56,338 nt of DNA. Origin: Candidatus Binataceae bacterium. GTDB taxonomy: Bacteria; Desulfobacterota; Binatia; Binatales; Binataceae. Shown here piece by piece: positions 25,490-34,707 of this stretch (its first letter is position 1; the number at the start of each line of letters is the position of its first letter). The notes under the pieces are model-generated. The model searched no databases. It saw only the letters and a program-made list of their open reading frames with translations, and was not told the origin of the DNA. The position numbers and the translations under genes are program-made. The stretch is from NCBI GenBank assembly GCA_030038355.1, contig JASHPB010000235.1, forward strand, positions 1 to 56,338. The letters are read 5' to 3'.

Positions 25490-26956
25490 ATGACGTATCG
25501 TAGGCAACTCTTTGTGACGCTGCTGGCATTGGTGATTGTGAGCACCGGACTCTTTGCCGCGGCAAGCTACCACGTCTGCGATCACCTGCTGCGGCGCGAA
25601 GTGCATCGCAAGGTACATTCGATCGCGGCCACCACCGCGCTCTTCCTCGATCCGGTGCTCGTTGAGCAGGTCGCCGCGAAAGGCGACGATGGCAAACCGC
25701 AGTATGCCGAACTGGATAAGATCCTGCGCGAGGTGCGTGACGCAAACCGCAGACAAGATATCCACGTCGATCACATCTATACGTTGCTACCGTCGCAAAT
25801 GAATCCATCCGATGCCGTGTACGGAGTTGATACCGGAGAAGAATCCGGAGCAGATCATCGGCCTGGCGACGCGTTCAAGGTAAACGGCCAAGGCGCGCCG
25901 GGCGGCATCGAGGGAATTCACCGCCGTGATGATCAGCTTGATGATTTTCAAATCGGCTACGACACGGGATTTGCGCCGATCTACGATCGCTCCGGCAAAT
26001 TGGTGGCAGAGCTGGGAATCAAGCTGGGCTGGGCGCCCGACACGATGCTGAGCAATGTCTGGCGATACCTGCTGCCGCCCTTCGCAGTCACGCTAGTGCT
26101 CGCGCTCACAATATCGGTTGTGCTTTCGCGTCAGGTAAGTGTTCCACTCTACAGTCTGCGCGCCACTGTCGAAGCGATCGGGCAAGGAGACCTCAACGCG
26201 GTCGCCGAGTCTCGCGGCACAGTCGAGTTCGTCGAAATGGCGAAAGCGATTAACCTGATGAGCGCCGGGTTGCGCGAGCGAAAGATGATCGAGCGGGCCT
26301 TCTCCGGTTACCTGTCACATGAGGTCCTCGAGCGGATTCTGCGTGACGGCAAGCTTCCCGAGCTCAAAGGGGAGCGACGGCGGGTCAGCCTTCTGTTCGC
26401 CGACATCCGCGATTTCACCTCGCTGGCCGAAAAGAACCAACCGGAGGACGTGGTCGAGATGCTTAGCGAATTCTTCGCGCGCATGGTCGCCGTCGTCCGG
26501 CAAAATTTTGGTTACGTCGACAAGTTTCTCGGCGATGGCATGATGGCAACGTTCGGCGCGCCTGCCGATGATTCCGCGCAAGAAAGGCATGCCATCGCGG
26601 CAGCGATCGAGATGCAAAACGAGTTGCGAGAACTTTCGTCGAAGTGGCAATCCCAGGGCCGTGCCGGATTCAAAATGGGCATCGGTATCAACTCGGGCAA
26701 CGCAATCGTCGGCAATATCGGTTCAGAGGCGCACATGGAGTACACGGCCATCGGCGACGCAGTAAACCTCGCGTCGCGGCTTCAGGACGCCACCAAAGAG
26801 GTCGACGCTGAAATTCTCGTCAGCGGGTCCACTTATGACGCCGCCAAAGGCGAGTTTCGATGGGCATCATTCGGCGAGATAAAGGTTAAGGGCCGAACGC
26901 AACCAGTTCGAATCTATGGCGTGGCGAACGGCTTTCAGACGGTCGATTCTGCCTGA
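25490..26956 (+). CDS. Membrane class III adenylyl cyclase with HAMP domain
   Basis: A 488-aa signalling protein. TM1 is at about residues 7-26; a periplasmic sensor of about 165 residues ends in DTGFAPIYDRSGKLVAELGIKLG (a PAS/dCache-like phrase). TM2 is at about 193-213, followed by HAMP (214-265) and a class III cyclase domain (296-485). Metal ligands are Asp305 (LFADIRDF) and Asp349 (FLGDGMMATFG). Purine-selecting residues are Lys345 and Thr419, an ATP-type pair. Transition-state residues are Asn426 and Arg430. All are present, so it should make cAMP. The start is not backed by a strong ribosome site. No cAMP receptor gene is visible in the window. Confidence 0.93.
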   Translation: MTYRRQLFVTLLALVIVSTGLFAAASYHVCDHLLRREVHRKVHSIAATTALFLDPVLVEQVAAKGDDGKPQYAELDKILREVRDANRRQDIHVDHIYTLLPSQMNPSDAVYGVDTGEESGADHRPGDAFKVNGQGAPGGIEGIHRRDDQLDDFQIGYDTGFAPIYDRSGKLVAELGIKLGWAPDTMLSNVWRYLLPPFAVTLVLALTISVVLSRQVSVPLYSLRATVEAIGQGDLNAVAESRGTVEFVEMAKAINLMSAGLRERKMIERAFSGYLSHEVLERILRDGKLPELKGERRRVSLLFADIRDFTSLAEKNQPEDVVEMLSEFFARMVAVVRQNFGYVDKFLGDGMMATFGAPADDSAQERHAIAAAIEMQNELRELSSKWQSQGRAGFKMGIGINSGNAIVGNIGSEAHMEYTAIGDAVNLASRLQDATKEVDAEILVSGSTYDAAKGEFRWASFGEIKVKGRTQPVRIYGVANGFQTVDSA

Positions 26957-27044
26957 TTATTCTCTTGGCGCGCTGTTGGCCGTAGAGACGCATCTATCGC
27001 GTAGACTATTTTGTTGCCTCGCTTTCGGGGACTAGTCTGATAAG

Positions 27045-27317
27045 GTGGCCGCGGCAGAGGCGATCGTTGACGTCACCAACAGTATGGGCATCCATGTCCG
27101 GACTGCCGCGATCCTGGCGAGTACCGCGATTCACTTTCTCTCCACCATAAGCATTAGCTTTGGCAGCGAAACCGTGGACGCGCGCAGCGCAGTCGAACTG
27201 GTTGCGCTAGGTGTCGGGCGTGGTGCGCGGGTTAAAATCTCAGCGCACGGCCGGGACGCGGTGGATGCAGTCGGGGCGATCAAGAAGCTTTTCGAGAACA
27301 GGTTCGGCGAAGACTAG
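27045..27317 (+). CDS. HPr-like phosphocarrier protein
   Basis: A 90-aa HPr fold protein. The phosphorylation loop is NSMGIHVRTAA, with His17 and Arg19 retained, but the usual Pro after Arg is Thr (HARPA has become HVRTA). The regulatory-serine region reads DARSAVELVALG, where Ser48 occupies the Ser46 position. The start is a GTG; an AAGG lies directly before it, too close to be ideal, so the initiation site is moderately certain. No EI, EIIA or HPr kinase gene is adjacent. It may belong to a regulatory PTS rather than sugar uptake. Confidence 0.85.
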   Translation: MAAAEAIVDVTNSMGIHVRTAAILASTAIHFLSTISISFGSETVDARSAVELVALGVGRGARVKISAHGRDAVDAVGAIKKLFENRFGED

Positions 27318-27349
27318 CCGGCTCCTGCTTGTGAGACATCGGTTCCACG

Positions 27350-30300
27350 CTACTCTTCATCGAGCGGTGGCGCGTCCTTGCGATCTCCCGTGTCGGTTAG
27401 GCCGAGCTGGTTGTGAAGTAAATAGACCAGCGTCGGCTGAAACACTCGAGTCAATAGTGCGATCGATATCGCGCCGCCGATAACCACGATCGCGAGCGGC
27501 CGCTGTGCCTGCGCGCCAATTTTGGTGGAAAGCGCTGCAGGTAAAAGACCCAGGCCATCGACGAGCGCCGTCATCATGACCGCGCGGAAGCGGCGATCGG
27601 CGCCCATCACGATCGAATCGACGACCTTGTAGCCCTCTTCGTAGAGCTGAAAGATATAGAAGTTGAGCAGAATGCCGTCCATGATCGCGATGGCGAAGAT
27701 CGATATAAAGCCGACCGCTGCCGAGACGCTGAACGGTGTCCCCGTAATCACCAAGCCAAGTATGCCACCGAGACAGGCCACCGGCAGTTGGGCCATAAGA
27801 ATAAAAGTGTTTACGAAAGAAAGGGTCGCCGCGTAGAGGATACCCACGATCAGCAACAAGGCGAGTGGAATAACGATCGCGAGGCGCCGATTCGCTTCCT
27901 GCAATTCGTTGTACTCACCGACCCAATCGAGATAAACGCCGGATGGCAGCTTGACCTGCTTTGCGACCGTTGCCTTTGCGTCGTTAATCGCCGTCTGCAG
28001 ATCGCGGCCACGAACGCTGAATCGGAGCGGCACGTAGCGGCGAAGGCCTTCACGATAGATGAATGAAGCACCTTCCGCGGACTTGATTTCCGCAACCTGC
28101 GCGAGCGGCACGTAGCCCGTGCCGCTCGGTAGCGCGACACGAATCTGCCGGATCGCATCGAGGCTCTGACGATACTTCGGCAACCATCTAACGACCAGAG
28201 AGAACGTTCGCTCTCCCTCCAGGACTTGGGTAACCGTCTGCCCGCCGATCGCTGCCTGCACGATATTGGCGACATCGCCAACATTCAGGCCGTAGCGCCA
28301 GCAAGCAGTGCGGTCGGGGGTGATGAGCAAGTTAGGCTGACCCATCGAGCGATAGACAGCCGTGTCCGCAATTCCCGCGACCCCACTCATGACTTCGCTC
28401 ACGGCGTTGGCGATTCGTTCGTCCTCAGCCAAGTCGGGACCGTAAACCTTTACGGCATTCGATCCCTTGACGCCGGACAACGCTTCCTCGACGTTGTCCT
28501 CGATATTTTGTGAGTAGCCGAAGGATACGCCGGGAAATTGACTCGAGAGTTTTCGGTCGATCTGTCCAACCAGCGCGGTCTTTGTAAGTCCCTTGGGCCA
28601 CTGGGTCTCGGGCTTTAGCTCCACCATGAACTCTGCATTGAAAAACCCGGTCGCGTCGGTGCCGTCGTCTGGTCGGCCAAGCTGCGATATCACCTGGGTA
28701 ACCTCGGGAAACGACAGAAAAACGCGTCGCACGCCGCGCGTGATGTCATTGCCGTGAATCAGGGAAGTAGTCAAAGGCATCGTCGCGCGCGCCCAGATAT
28801 TTCCTTCCTCGAGCTTGGGTAGGAATTCACCGCCCAGGTAAGGAAACAGTGAAAGTCCAGCCGCCAGCATCAGCACAATCACGCCCAGGGTCAGACGAGG
28901 CCACCTTAGAATTCTCACAAACAAATGGTGGTAAAAGCGGTGAAAGCCCAACCATATGATGTTGCGCGTTTCTTTGACTCCCTTCTTGAGCAGAAAGGAA
29001 CTCAGCACGGGAGTAAGGGTGACGGCTAGAAGGATTGCGGTCGTTAGCGCGAAGGCATAGGTATGCGACATCGGCGAGAAGATCACGCCTTCAACGCCCT
29101 TCATGGTAAACAGCGGCAGGAACGCGATAACAAAAATCAGCGTCGAGTAGACCATCGGTCCGCCGACCTCGACCGAAGCGCGCCGAATGCACTTAAGTTC
29201 TTCGCCGCTCTCATATTTGTCGGTCGTCAAATGGCGGAAGATGTTCTCGATGACGATAATCGTTGAGTCGATAATGATGCCGAAATCGACTGCTCCCAAT
29301 GACAGCAAGTTTGCCGGTGTGCCAGTCAGATAGAGCAATACGAAGGCGCCGGCCATGGCAAGCGGGATATTGAGCGATGCGATGATCGCGGTGCGAAGGT
29401 TGCCGAGGAAGAAGAGCAGCACCAGGAAGACGAGCAGCATTCCCAACGACAGATTCTCGAAGACCGTATGAAGAGTGGTATCGACCAGTTGGGTGCGGTC
29501 GTAGTAGGGGACGACTTTGTACCCGGCGGGCAACACACCCGAGCTATTGAGCTCGTCGACCTTCTTTTCGACGCCGGCGAGAGTCTTAAGAGTATCGCCG
29601 TACTTGCGCATCAGGACGATTCCCTCGACCACTTCGTCGTCGCTGTTCATGCCGACGATGCCAAGTCGAGGAGAGAAACCCACCGAGACTCTCGCGAGAT
29701 CTCGCACACGTATAGGTGTCGAGTTATTGGTTGTTAAAGTAATATTTCCGATGTCGTCGAGAGTATGGATGAAGCCGATCCCGCGCACATCAAACGCTTG
29801 ATCGCCAACATCCAGGTAACTGCCCCCCACATTGATGTTTCCGTTGGCGATCGCCGAGGTGAGGGTGGATAGGGACATCTGGTAGTGGATCAGCGCATCA
29901 TCGTCGACCTCGACGTGATATTCCTTGCTTAGTCCGCCGAAGCCGGCGACATCTTCAACTCCCGGTACCGTTTTTAACTGCTTTTCCAGGACCCAGTCTT
30001 CGAGTTCTTTTTCCTGGATAAGATCATGGTCGGGGCCTTGAACGGTATAGCGATAGATTTCTCCGATCGGATTGTCCGGCGAGATGCCCGCGGACATTCC
30101 AAGGGGTAGGGTTATGAGCGAGAGCCGGTTTAGGGTCTCGACTCGATCCCAGTAGTAATCGCTATCCCAGGAGAAATAAAGTTTTACGTCTGACAGGCCA
30201 AAGAGTGATACGCTGCGTATGGTCTCCAGGTTGCGCATTCCTGCAAGGCCGACCTCAAGCGGAATCGTGGCCAGCTTTTCGACTTCCTCGGCACTCATGC

Positions 30301-30463
30301 CGGCAGGCTGCGTAATCAATTCAACTCGAGGTTGAACGGGATCGGGGTAGGCCTCTATGTCGAGTTCATGGAAGGCATAGAGACCAGCAAGTCCCAGCAG
30401 GAACGCAAGGCCTATGACAACGACGCGCTCCCCCAGTGCCAGGTCCATCAAAACGCGGATCAT
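27350..30463 (-). CDS. Heavy-metal efflux RND transporter, CzcA/CusA type
   Basis: Inner-membrane proton-driven pump (1037 aa, normal length) of the HME-RND family. TM1 is followed by the AYPDPVQPRVELIT and PAGMSAEEVEKLATIPLE phrases of the group. TM4 carries the acidic relay of this family: Asp393, Asp399 and Glu406 in VDFGIIIDSTIIVIEN. A second large periplasmic loop contains the GGEFLPKLEEG phrase. It is the last gene of an efflux operon. The start has an AGGAG site that contains the adaptor stop (TAGGAG). Metal specificity (Co/Zn/Cd versus Cu/Ag) cannot be fixed by eye; methionine clusters typical of CusA are not evident. Confidence 0.94.
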   Translation of the reverse strand: MIRVLMDLALGERVVVIGLAFLLGLAGLYAFHELDIEAYPDPVQPRVELITQPAGMSAEEVEKLATIPLEVGLAGMRNLETIRSVSLFGLSDVKLYFSWDSDYYWDRVETLNRLSLITLPLGMSAGISPDNPIGEIYRYTVQGPDHDLIQEKELEDWVLEKQLKTVPGVEDVAGFGGLSKEYHVEVDDDALIHYQMSLSTLTSAIANGNINVGGSYLDVGDQAFDVRGIGFIHTLDDIGNITLTTNNSTPIRVRDLARVSVGFSPRLGIVGMNSDDEVVEGIVLMRKYGDTLKTLAGVEKKVDELNSSGVLPAGYKVVPYYDRTQLVDTTLHTVFENLSLGMLLVFLVLLFFLGNLRTAIIASLNIPLAMAGAFVLLYLTGTPANLLSLGAVDFGIIIDSTIIVIENIFRHLTTDKYESGEELKCIRRASVEVGGPMVYSTLIFVIAFLPLFTMKGVEGVIFSPMSHTYAFALTTAILLAVTLTPVLSSFLLKKGVKETRNIIWLGFHRFYHHLFVRILRWPRLTLGVIVLMLAAGLSLFPYLGGEFLPKLEEGNIWARATMPLTTSLIHGNDITRGVRRVFLSFPEVTQVISQLGRPDDGTDATGFFNAEFMVELKPETQWPKGLTKTALVGQIDRKLSSQFPGVSFGYSQNIEDNVEEALSGVKGSNAVKVYGPDLAEDERIANAVSEVMSGVAGIADTAVYRSMGQPNLLITPDRTACWRYGLNVGDVANIVQAAIGGQTVTQVLEGERTFSLVVRWLPKYRQSLDAIRQIRVALPSGTGYVPLAQVAEIKSAEGASFIYREGLRRYVPLRFSVRGRDLQTAINDAKATVAKQVKLPSGVYLDWVGEYNELQEANRRLAIVIPLALLLIVGILYAATLSFVNTFILMAQLPVACLGGILGLVITGTPFSVSAAVGFISIFAIAIMDGILLNFYIFQLYEEGYKVVDSIVMGADRRFRAVMMTALVDGLGLLPAALSTKIGAQAQRPLAIVVIGGAISIALLTRVFQPTLVYLLHNQLGLTDTGDRKDAPPLDEE

Positions 30464-30475
30464 TCGTTCGAACTC

Positions 30476-31651
30476 CTAGGAGCTTTGACCATGCGCGGCA
30501 TGCCAAAGAGCGTTTACCTGTATCGCCTGCTTCACCACGACCTCTTCGCCCGCTTTCAAGCCTGAAAGGATTCGCGCGTAACCGTGCTCGTTCCACGAGG
30601 CGACTTCGACCTTGCGACGCTCGATTCGATCAGGCCCGACTTTAACGAAGGCGTTATATGAATCACCATCGAAAACCAGTGCCTGCTGCGGAACTACCAG
30701 GGCTGCGCCCGGCCGCGTGACGATACGAACGCGAGCTAGCATCTGTGGCTTCAGCTTTTCGCCCGGATTTTGAATCTCGCAGCGGAGAGACAATACGTGC
30801 GCATTGGGATCGACCGCAGGGCTGATCCGATCAACGACGCCTTTGAACACCTCATCGGGATATGAAACTGTGACCGCTTCGAGGTTCTGTCCGATGCGAA
30901 CGCGCGCATAGTCGACCTCATAGATATCGGCCATGATCCATACGCGCTGCAGCGTCGCCAGGGCGAAAAGCTGATCGCCCGGGCTGACTTGCGCTCCACG
31001 AAGGGCGAGCTTCGTCACGACGATTCCGCTGATAGGCGCGCGCATCCAGCGTGACGGAGTTGCTTCCTTGATCCCGGCAATATCCTCTTTGGAGAGTCCT
31101 AGTAGTTCAAGCTTGCGAACCGCGGCAACTGCCAGATCCGAAGACAGGTTGGAGACTTCGGTCGTCAGTCCATAGTTGTCGTTCGTCAGCTTCGCGGATG
31201 AAGCCTGTGTGGCGCTTGACTTCGCCTCGAGGTACTCAGCTTCCGCGGTCATGAAGTCGGGACTATACAGCGACAGGATATTTTCGCCTTTTCGAACTGT
31301 ATCCCACTGAGACACACGAATGTCTTCGAGGCGTCCGTTGACGCGTGAGATAATCGTCGAAACGAGCCGGTCGTCGAACGTGACCTGACCAGTGGTCTCG
31401 AGAACACCTGGCAAGGCTATTTCTCTGACCGAACTAACTGTGAGTCCCGGAACATCGTCAACCTTGAGAACCAGGTATTCCTGGCCATTGTCTTCGACCA
31501 GCTGAGGAACTTCAGTCTGCTGGGATATCTGCGACGTTATCTGCGGAATAGCGGGAGTTGCGCCCACGGAGACGCTCCGGCGCCCCGCCAGTGCAAGTAG
31601 TAGTGCAGAGACCACCAGGATGAGGATCGCAGTTGTGATTGCTCGCTTCAT
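30476..31651 (-). CDS. RND periplasmic adaptor (membrane fusion protein), CzcB/CusB type
   Basis: A 391-aa adaptor linking the pump to the outer-membrane channel. An N-terminal signal/anchor (MKRAITTAILILVVSALLLA) is followed by a barrel-sandwich hybrid half-motif with SQWDTVRKGENILSLYSPD, an alpha-hairpin (EAEYLEAKSSATQ onward), the second lipoyl half (APISGIVVTKLALRGAQV) and beta-barrel domains. There is no His-rich N-terminal metal-binding stretch like that of CzcB. The start overlaps the stop of the channel gene (ATGA), and the stop sits in the ribosome site of the pump gene. Confidence 0.92.
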   Translation of the reverse strand: MKRAITTAILILVVSALLLALAGRRSVSVGATPAIPQITSQISQQTEVPQLVEDNGQEYLVLKVDDVPGLTVSSVREIALPGVLETTGQVTFDDRLVSTIISRVNGRLEDIRVSQWDTVRKGENILSLYSPDFMTAEAEYLEAKSSATQASSAKLTNDNYGLTTEVSNLSSDLAVAAVRKLELLGLSKEDIAGIKEATPSRWMRAPISGIVVTKLALRGAQVSPGDQLFALATLQRVWIMADIYEVDYARVRIGQNLEAVTVSYPDEVFKGVVDRISPAVDPNAHVLSLRCEIQNPGEKLKPQMLARVRIVTRPGAALVVPQQALVFDGDSYNAFVKVGPDRIERRKVEVASWNEHGYARILSGLKAGEEVVVKQAIQVNALWHAAHGQSS

Positions 31652-32928
31652 TTTGGCAAAGGCGCTCCTATCGCCTGCTCCAGGGCCACCTCTCCGGCGA
31701 GGAACTGATTAGCGTTCTGAATATAACTGGCGCGCGTGCCGTAGCTGGCCTGCAGCGCCGCCGATAGTGTAAGAAAGTCCACTTGCCCAGACTGATAAGC
31801 CACGAGCGAGACCTTGAAGTCCTGGCGCGCCAGCGGAATCAGCGAGGCCGAATAGAGCTGCGCTTGCTCGTAGGCGAATTGCGCCGACCGATAAAGCTGG
31901 GTGACGACGGTTTGCGTTTGTAGCCGAATCGATTCGAGGCTGTAGCGCGCTGCCTGCAGCGAATACTCGGCCGACTTGACGTCTTCGCGCTGGTGATACC
32001 AGAAGAAGATCGGTACGTTGAAGCCGATACCGAAAGTATAGGCTTGGGTGACGGTCGGCAGTGGCTGCGCGCCGGGCTGCAGGATGTAGTCGAACTCGCC
32101 CGAGAGTGTGTAATCCGGCACGTACTCCATCTTGGCCAGTTGCACGGCGGTGTTAGCGTTCTTCTCGCTAAGCGCAGCTTCCAGGACCTCCTGACGCTCC
32201 CGGGTCGCCATGTTGACCGCGTCGTCGAGGGGGAAGGTCAACCGCTTTAAACGAATCGTATGGTCAAGATTGAGCGGCGAGTCGGGGTTGCGGAACAGCA
32301 CCTGATTTAGCGTCGCTATGTCGTTGAGCCGGTTGGTCTCATACTGACGCTGCTGCAGCTCGGCCTGGGCCAGGCCGATCTGCGCGTTGATCACATCGGC
32401 CTGCGTGTGCTGACCGCCCGCGTACGCCGTTTTGGTGACAGCGAGCACCTGGCGCAGGTTGTCGATATTCTCGGCGTTGACACTGATCAGTGCGTAGTCG
32501 AGCAGCACCTGGTAGTAGGCCGTCTCGACCGCGGCGCGCGTGTCGCGCAATGATGCCTCGAAAGCGAAGCGCGCGATCTCCGCGGTGCGTTTGGCCTCAT
32601 CGGCCTGCAGGAAGGCCTTGCCGGGAAACTGGAAGTTCTCGGTGATGTTGTGCGCGTGTTGTGCGGCGTTAAAATGTGCGCTGCTTTCCACGTTGGTATA
32701 GGTGAACACGGGATCGGCCGGCACGTAGTTCTGCAAAATCTGATGTTGGGCGGCGTCCCACTGCGCCTTGGTCGCGCGCACGCTCGGGTTCGCCGCGAGC
32801 GCTATCGTCACCAACTGGTCCGCATTCAATCCGGCTTCGCTCGATGCGTTGGCGCTGGTACAAGATGCATATGCACCCACTGCCGATGCCAGCATGACAA
32901 ACAGGGCTAGATGTCCTCCCAACCTCAT
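31648..32928 (-). CDS. TolC-like outer-membrane efflux channel, CzcC/CusC type
   Basis: About 426 aa. The two OEP (outer membrane efflux) repeats are visible, each with long helices rich in Ala/Gln: ALAANPSVRATKAQWDAAQHQ (read NPSVRATKAQWDAA) in the first and ARYSLESIRLQTQTVVTQ in the second. The ATG at 32928 gives a clean signal peptide (MRLGGHLALFVMLASAVG). A GTG at 32970 in the same frame would give a 14-residue longer charged leader. It is the first gene of the channel-adaptor-pump operon. No metal-responsive regulator or CopZ/CzcD-type gene lies next to it, so the control is not visible. Confidence 0.9.
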   Translation of the reverse strand: MRLGGHLALFVMLASAVGAYASCTSANASSEAGLNADQLVTIALAANPSVRATKAQWDAAQHQILQNYVPADPVFTYTNVESSAHFNAAQHAHNITENFQFPGKAFLQADEAKRTAEIARFAFEASLRDTRAAVETAYYQVLLDYALISVNAENIDNLRQVLAVTKTAYAGGQHTQADVINAQIGLAQAELQQRQYETNRLNDIATLNQVLFRNPDSPLNLDHTIRLKRLTFPLDDAVNMATRERQEVLEAALSEKNANTAVQLAKMEYVPDYTLSGEFDYILQPGAQPLPTVTQAYTFGIGFNVPIFFWYHQREDVKSAEYSLQAARYSLESIRLQTQTVVTQLYRSAQFAYEQAQLYSASLIPLARQDFKVSLVAYQSGQVDFLTLSAALQASYGTRASYIQNANQFLAGEVALEQAIGAPLPK

Positions 32929-32970
32929 CAATCTCTCGCTTCTAGGCGTCCGATCATTCAGAGTCTTCAC

Positions 32971-33448
32971 CGCCCCGAACTACACTCCGAGCGGTAGCTA
33001 CGTATCGAACTGGCCGCCCTCCCTCGATGATTGGCTCCATGATCCTGGTATCAGACCGGATGAAGGAGATCGCCGAAGAAGAACTCAGAGTAAGACTTGA
33101 GTCCGAGGCGGCGCTCGCAGCGGTGGAAGCGTCAGTGCTCCACGGTCACGGCGGACTGCCCACCCGGTCTGAACAAGGCGGTGACTCTCGAGCCGGATGA
33201 TGATCAGCGCAGTCGGCGCGACATTCCACGACAGGTGTAGACTTGATGCGCGAGCCGAGCTGACTTGAAGCCTGACAGGATTCTGCGACCGTGCAACCTG
33301 TCCGAATGGTACGAACTCCGTGTAGATCGGTGCAAGGAATCGTGCCGAAGCCCGGCGGCCCAAGTCGACAATGGGTGGTGCAAGCAAGGTCGCGATTACA
33401 ATGAGTGCGCAAGCTTGTGAGGCTCCCAACCGCGTTGTATAAGGAGCC
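32971..33448. other. Divergent intergenic region between efflux operon and lipoprotein gene
   Basis: About 480 bases. It should contain promoters for both directions. A 57-codon open frame at 33027-33200 (+) (start MIGSMILVSDRMKEIAEEE, acidic and helical) has plausible amino-acid composition but no ribosome site and no family I recognise; it is not called as a gene. I see no strong inverted repeat of the MerR or CsoR operator type. Confidence 0.4.
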
Positions 33449-33907
33449 ATGCGCGCGATCGCGCCTTTGTTGGTTGCGCTAACGCTCATGCTTGTTTCCT
33501 GCACGAAAGCGCAAAGTCCCAGCGTCACTCATCGAAGCGCAGACGGCCGTCCCGATCAGTGGGTATATCGAATCAGTCCGAATGAGTATCAGCTTGCGAT
33601 AGATTCCAACGGCGACGGGAAGCCGGACGTGGTGCGGACGTTCCACGACAACGAGATCATCCGAGTCGAGAGCGACCGGAATTTCAACGGCAAGGTCGAT
33701 CTCGTGCAGGAATACTCGCATGGCGTGCTGTTGCGCGAGATCCGTGACGACGACTTCGACGGCCGGCCCGAAGTGGTCAAGACCTTCCGTCCCAATGGGA
33801 CCCTTGCCATCATCGAGCGCGATCCAAAAGAGCGCGGCACGATTGATATCGTCGAGTACTACGACAACCAGGGTCGAATGACGCGGCGCGAAGAACGCAG
33901 GCGATAA
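33449..33907 (+). CDS. Lipoprotein with Asp/Asn-rich EF-hand-like repeats
   Basis: A 152-aa lipoprotein: signal peptide with lipobox MLVSC (Cys18). The mature part is nearly all repeats of about 24 residues. Each starts with an acidic, Asn/Gly-containing loop (SADGRPD at 30, DSNGDGKPD at 52, DRNFNGKVD at 76, DDDFDGRPE at 101, DPKERGTID at 125), followed by a beta-hairpin such as VVRTFHDNEIIRVES. The loops resemble calcium-binding D-x-[DN]-x-D-G loops, best kept in the middle units and degenerate in the last. A calcium- or metal-binding surface lipoprotein is plausible. The gene is next to the efflux operon but on the other strand. Confidence 0.8.
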   Translation: MRAIAPLLVALTLMLVSCTKAQSPSVTHRSADGRPDQWVYRISPNEYQLAIDSNGDGKPDVVRTFHDNEIIRVESDRNFNGKVDLVQEYSHGVLLREIRDDDFDGRPEVVKTFRPNGTLAIIERDPKERGTIDIVEYYDNQGRMTRREERRR

Positions 33908-34707
33908 CAGCTCGGCGTGATGCTGGCCAGGAAGTTTCCGGGCCGTCAGCCGACCAGCGCTGCGGACTCGCGTATGGCCCGCTGAGTAAGGAAAATCCCC
34001 CATAGCTTGGCGAGTCGGCAGCACGATCCGTACCGGAAAAATCGCTTGATTCAAAAGTAGTTGTCGCGGGTTAACATGATGTTTTCGGGGCGCCCCTTCG
34101 AAAATGAAATGCGAAACCACCGGCACGCGCGCCACCTGCTAAAAGTTTCGGCGTCTAGCGGACAAATCATTTCAACTTAAAAAGAGGTTTGCGGTCACGA
34201 CCATGTCCGCAAGAGGCATCGATTTGGGTCGGACAGACCGTCGCCGCTCGTGCGATGGTGTTGAAGCTCCGTCGTAATCCCAAGATGAAGCTGAACATGC
34301 CGGGCCGATCCCTGTTCGCGCCGACCAGCGATCAGATGCATCTTCATGGTCCGAGAGTTCGCCGTGAACCGCCAGTTTCATGCCAATTGGATGCAGAGCT
34401 AGAGATCAAGAAGCTTTCCGCTCAAACTCCACGGTTTCCTATGATTCTTTAATGATTCAATGATTCATTTTGAAATGTTTCACGCCGGTGTGTCGGTCAC
34501 CGTCAATCTGTGAGTTGAATTTGCTGCGATTTTTAAATGCTGGTTTTGGTAAGGTTCAAGATATCTGGCACACTGTTTGATTGGTCTCACACCTGTGGCA
34601 GCGTCGTAAGTATTGCAAAATCAATGAAGTCGATTCGGAACGTCGAATCCTCGCTCGCGAAGAATCGATCATCCAAGCGGTAGGTAACGCCAGGGGAGTC
34701 CGCCAAC
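33908..34707. other. 800-base non-coding region upstream of the response-regulator gene
   Basis: No gene recognised; short frames on both strands look random. It becomes AT-rich after 34430 with short direct repeats (AATGATTC repeated at about 34450-34470). An inverted repeat at 34082-34104 has outer arms TTTTCG and CGAAAA around a GGGGCGCCCC core and may be a terminator for the lipoprotein gene. A partial sigma-54-like element is listed separately. This length could hide a small RNA. Confidence 0.45.
34566..34581 (+). promoter_or_regulatory. Weak sigma-54-type promoter candidate
   Basis: TGGCAC, 5-base spacer, TTGAT: the -24 element is perfect and the spacing correct, but the conserved C of the -12 GC is A. 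It lies 127 bases before the response-regulator start. A similar imperfect element (GGGCAC, 5 bases, TTGAT) occurs at 36637-36652 before the small gene at 36709. Confidence 0.3.

Noticed and set aside
33027..33200. 57-codon acidic open frame before the repeat lipoprotein
   Set aside because: Composition is protein-like, but there is no ribosome site or homologue I recognise; too short to claim.
34189..34452. Possible 87-aa gene upstream of the response regulator
   Set aside because: No ribosome site, no hydrophobic or domain pattern, and codon use unlike neighbours.
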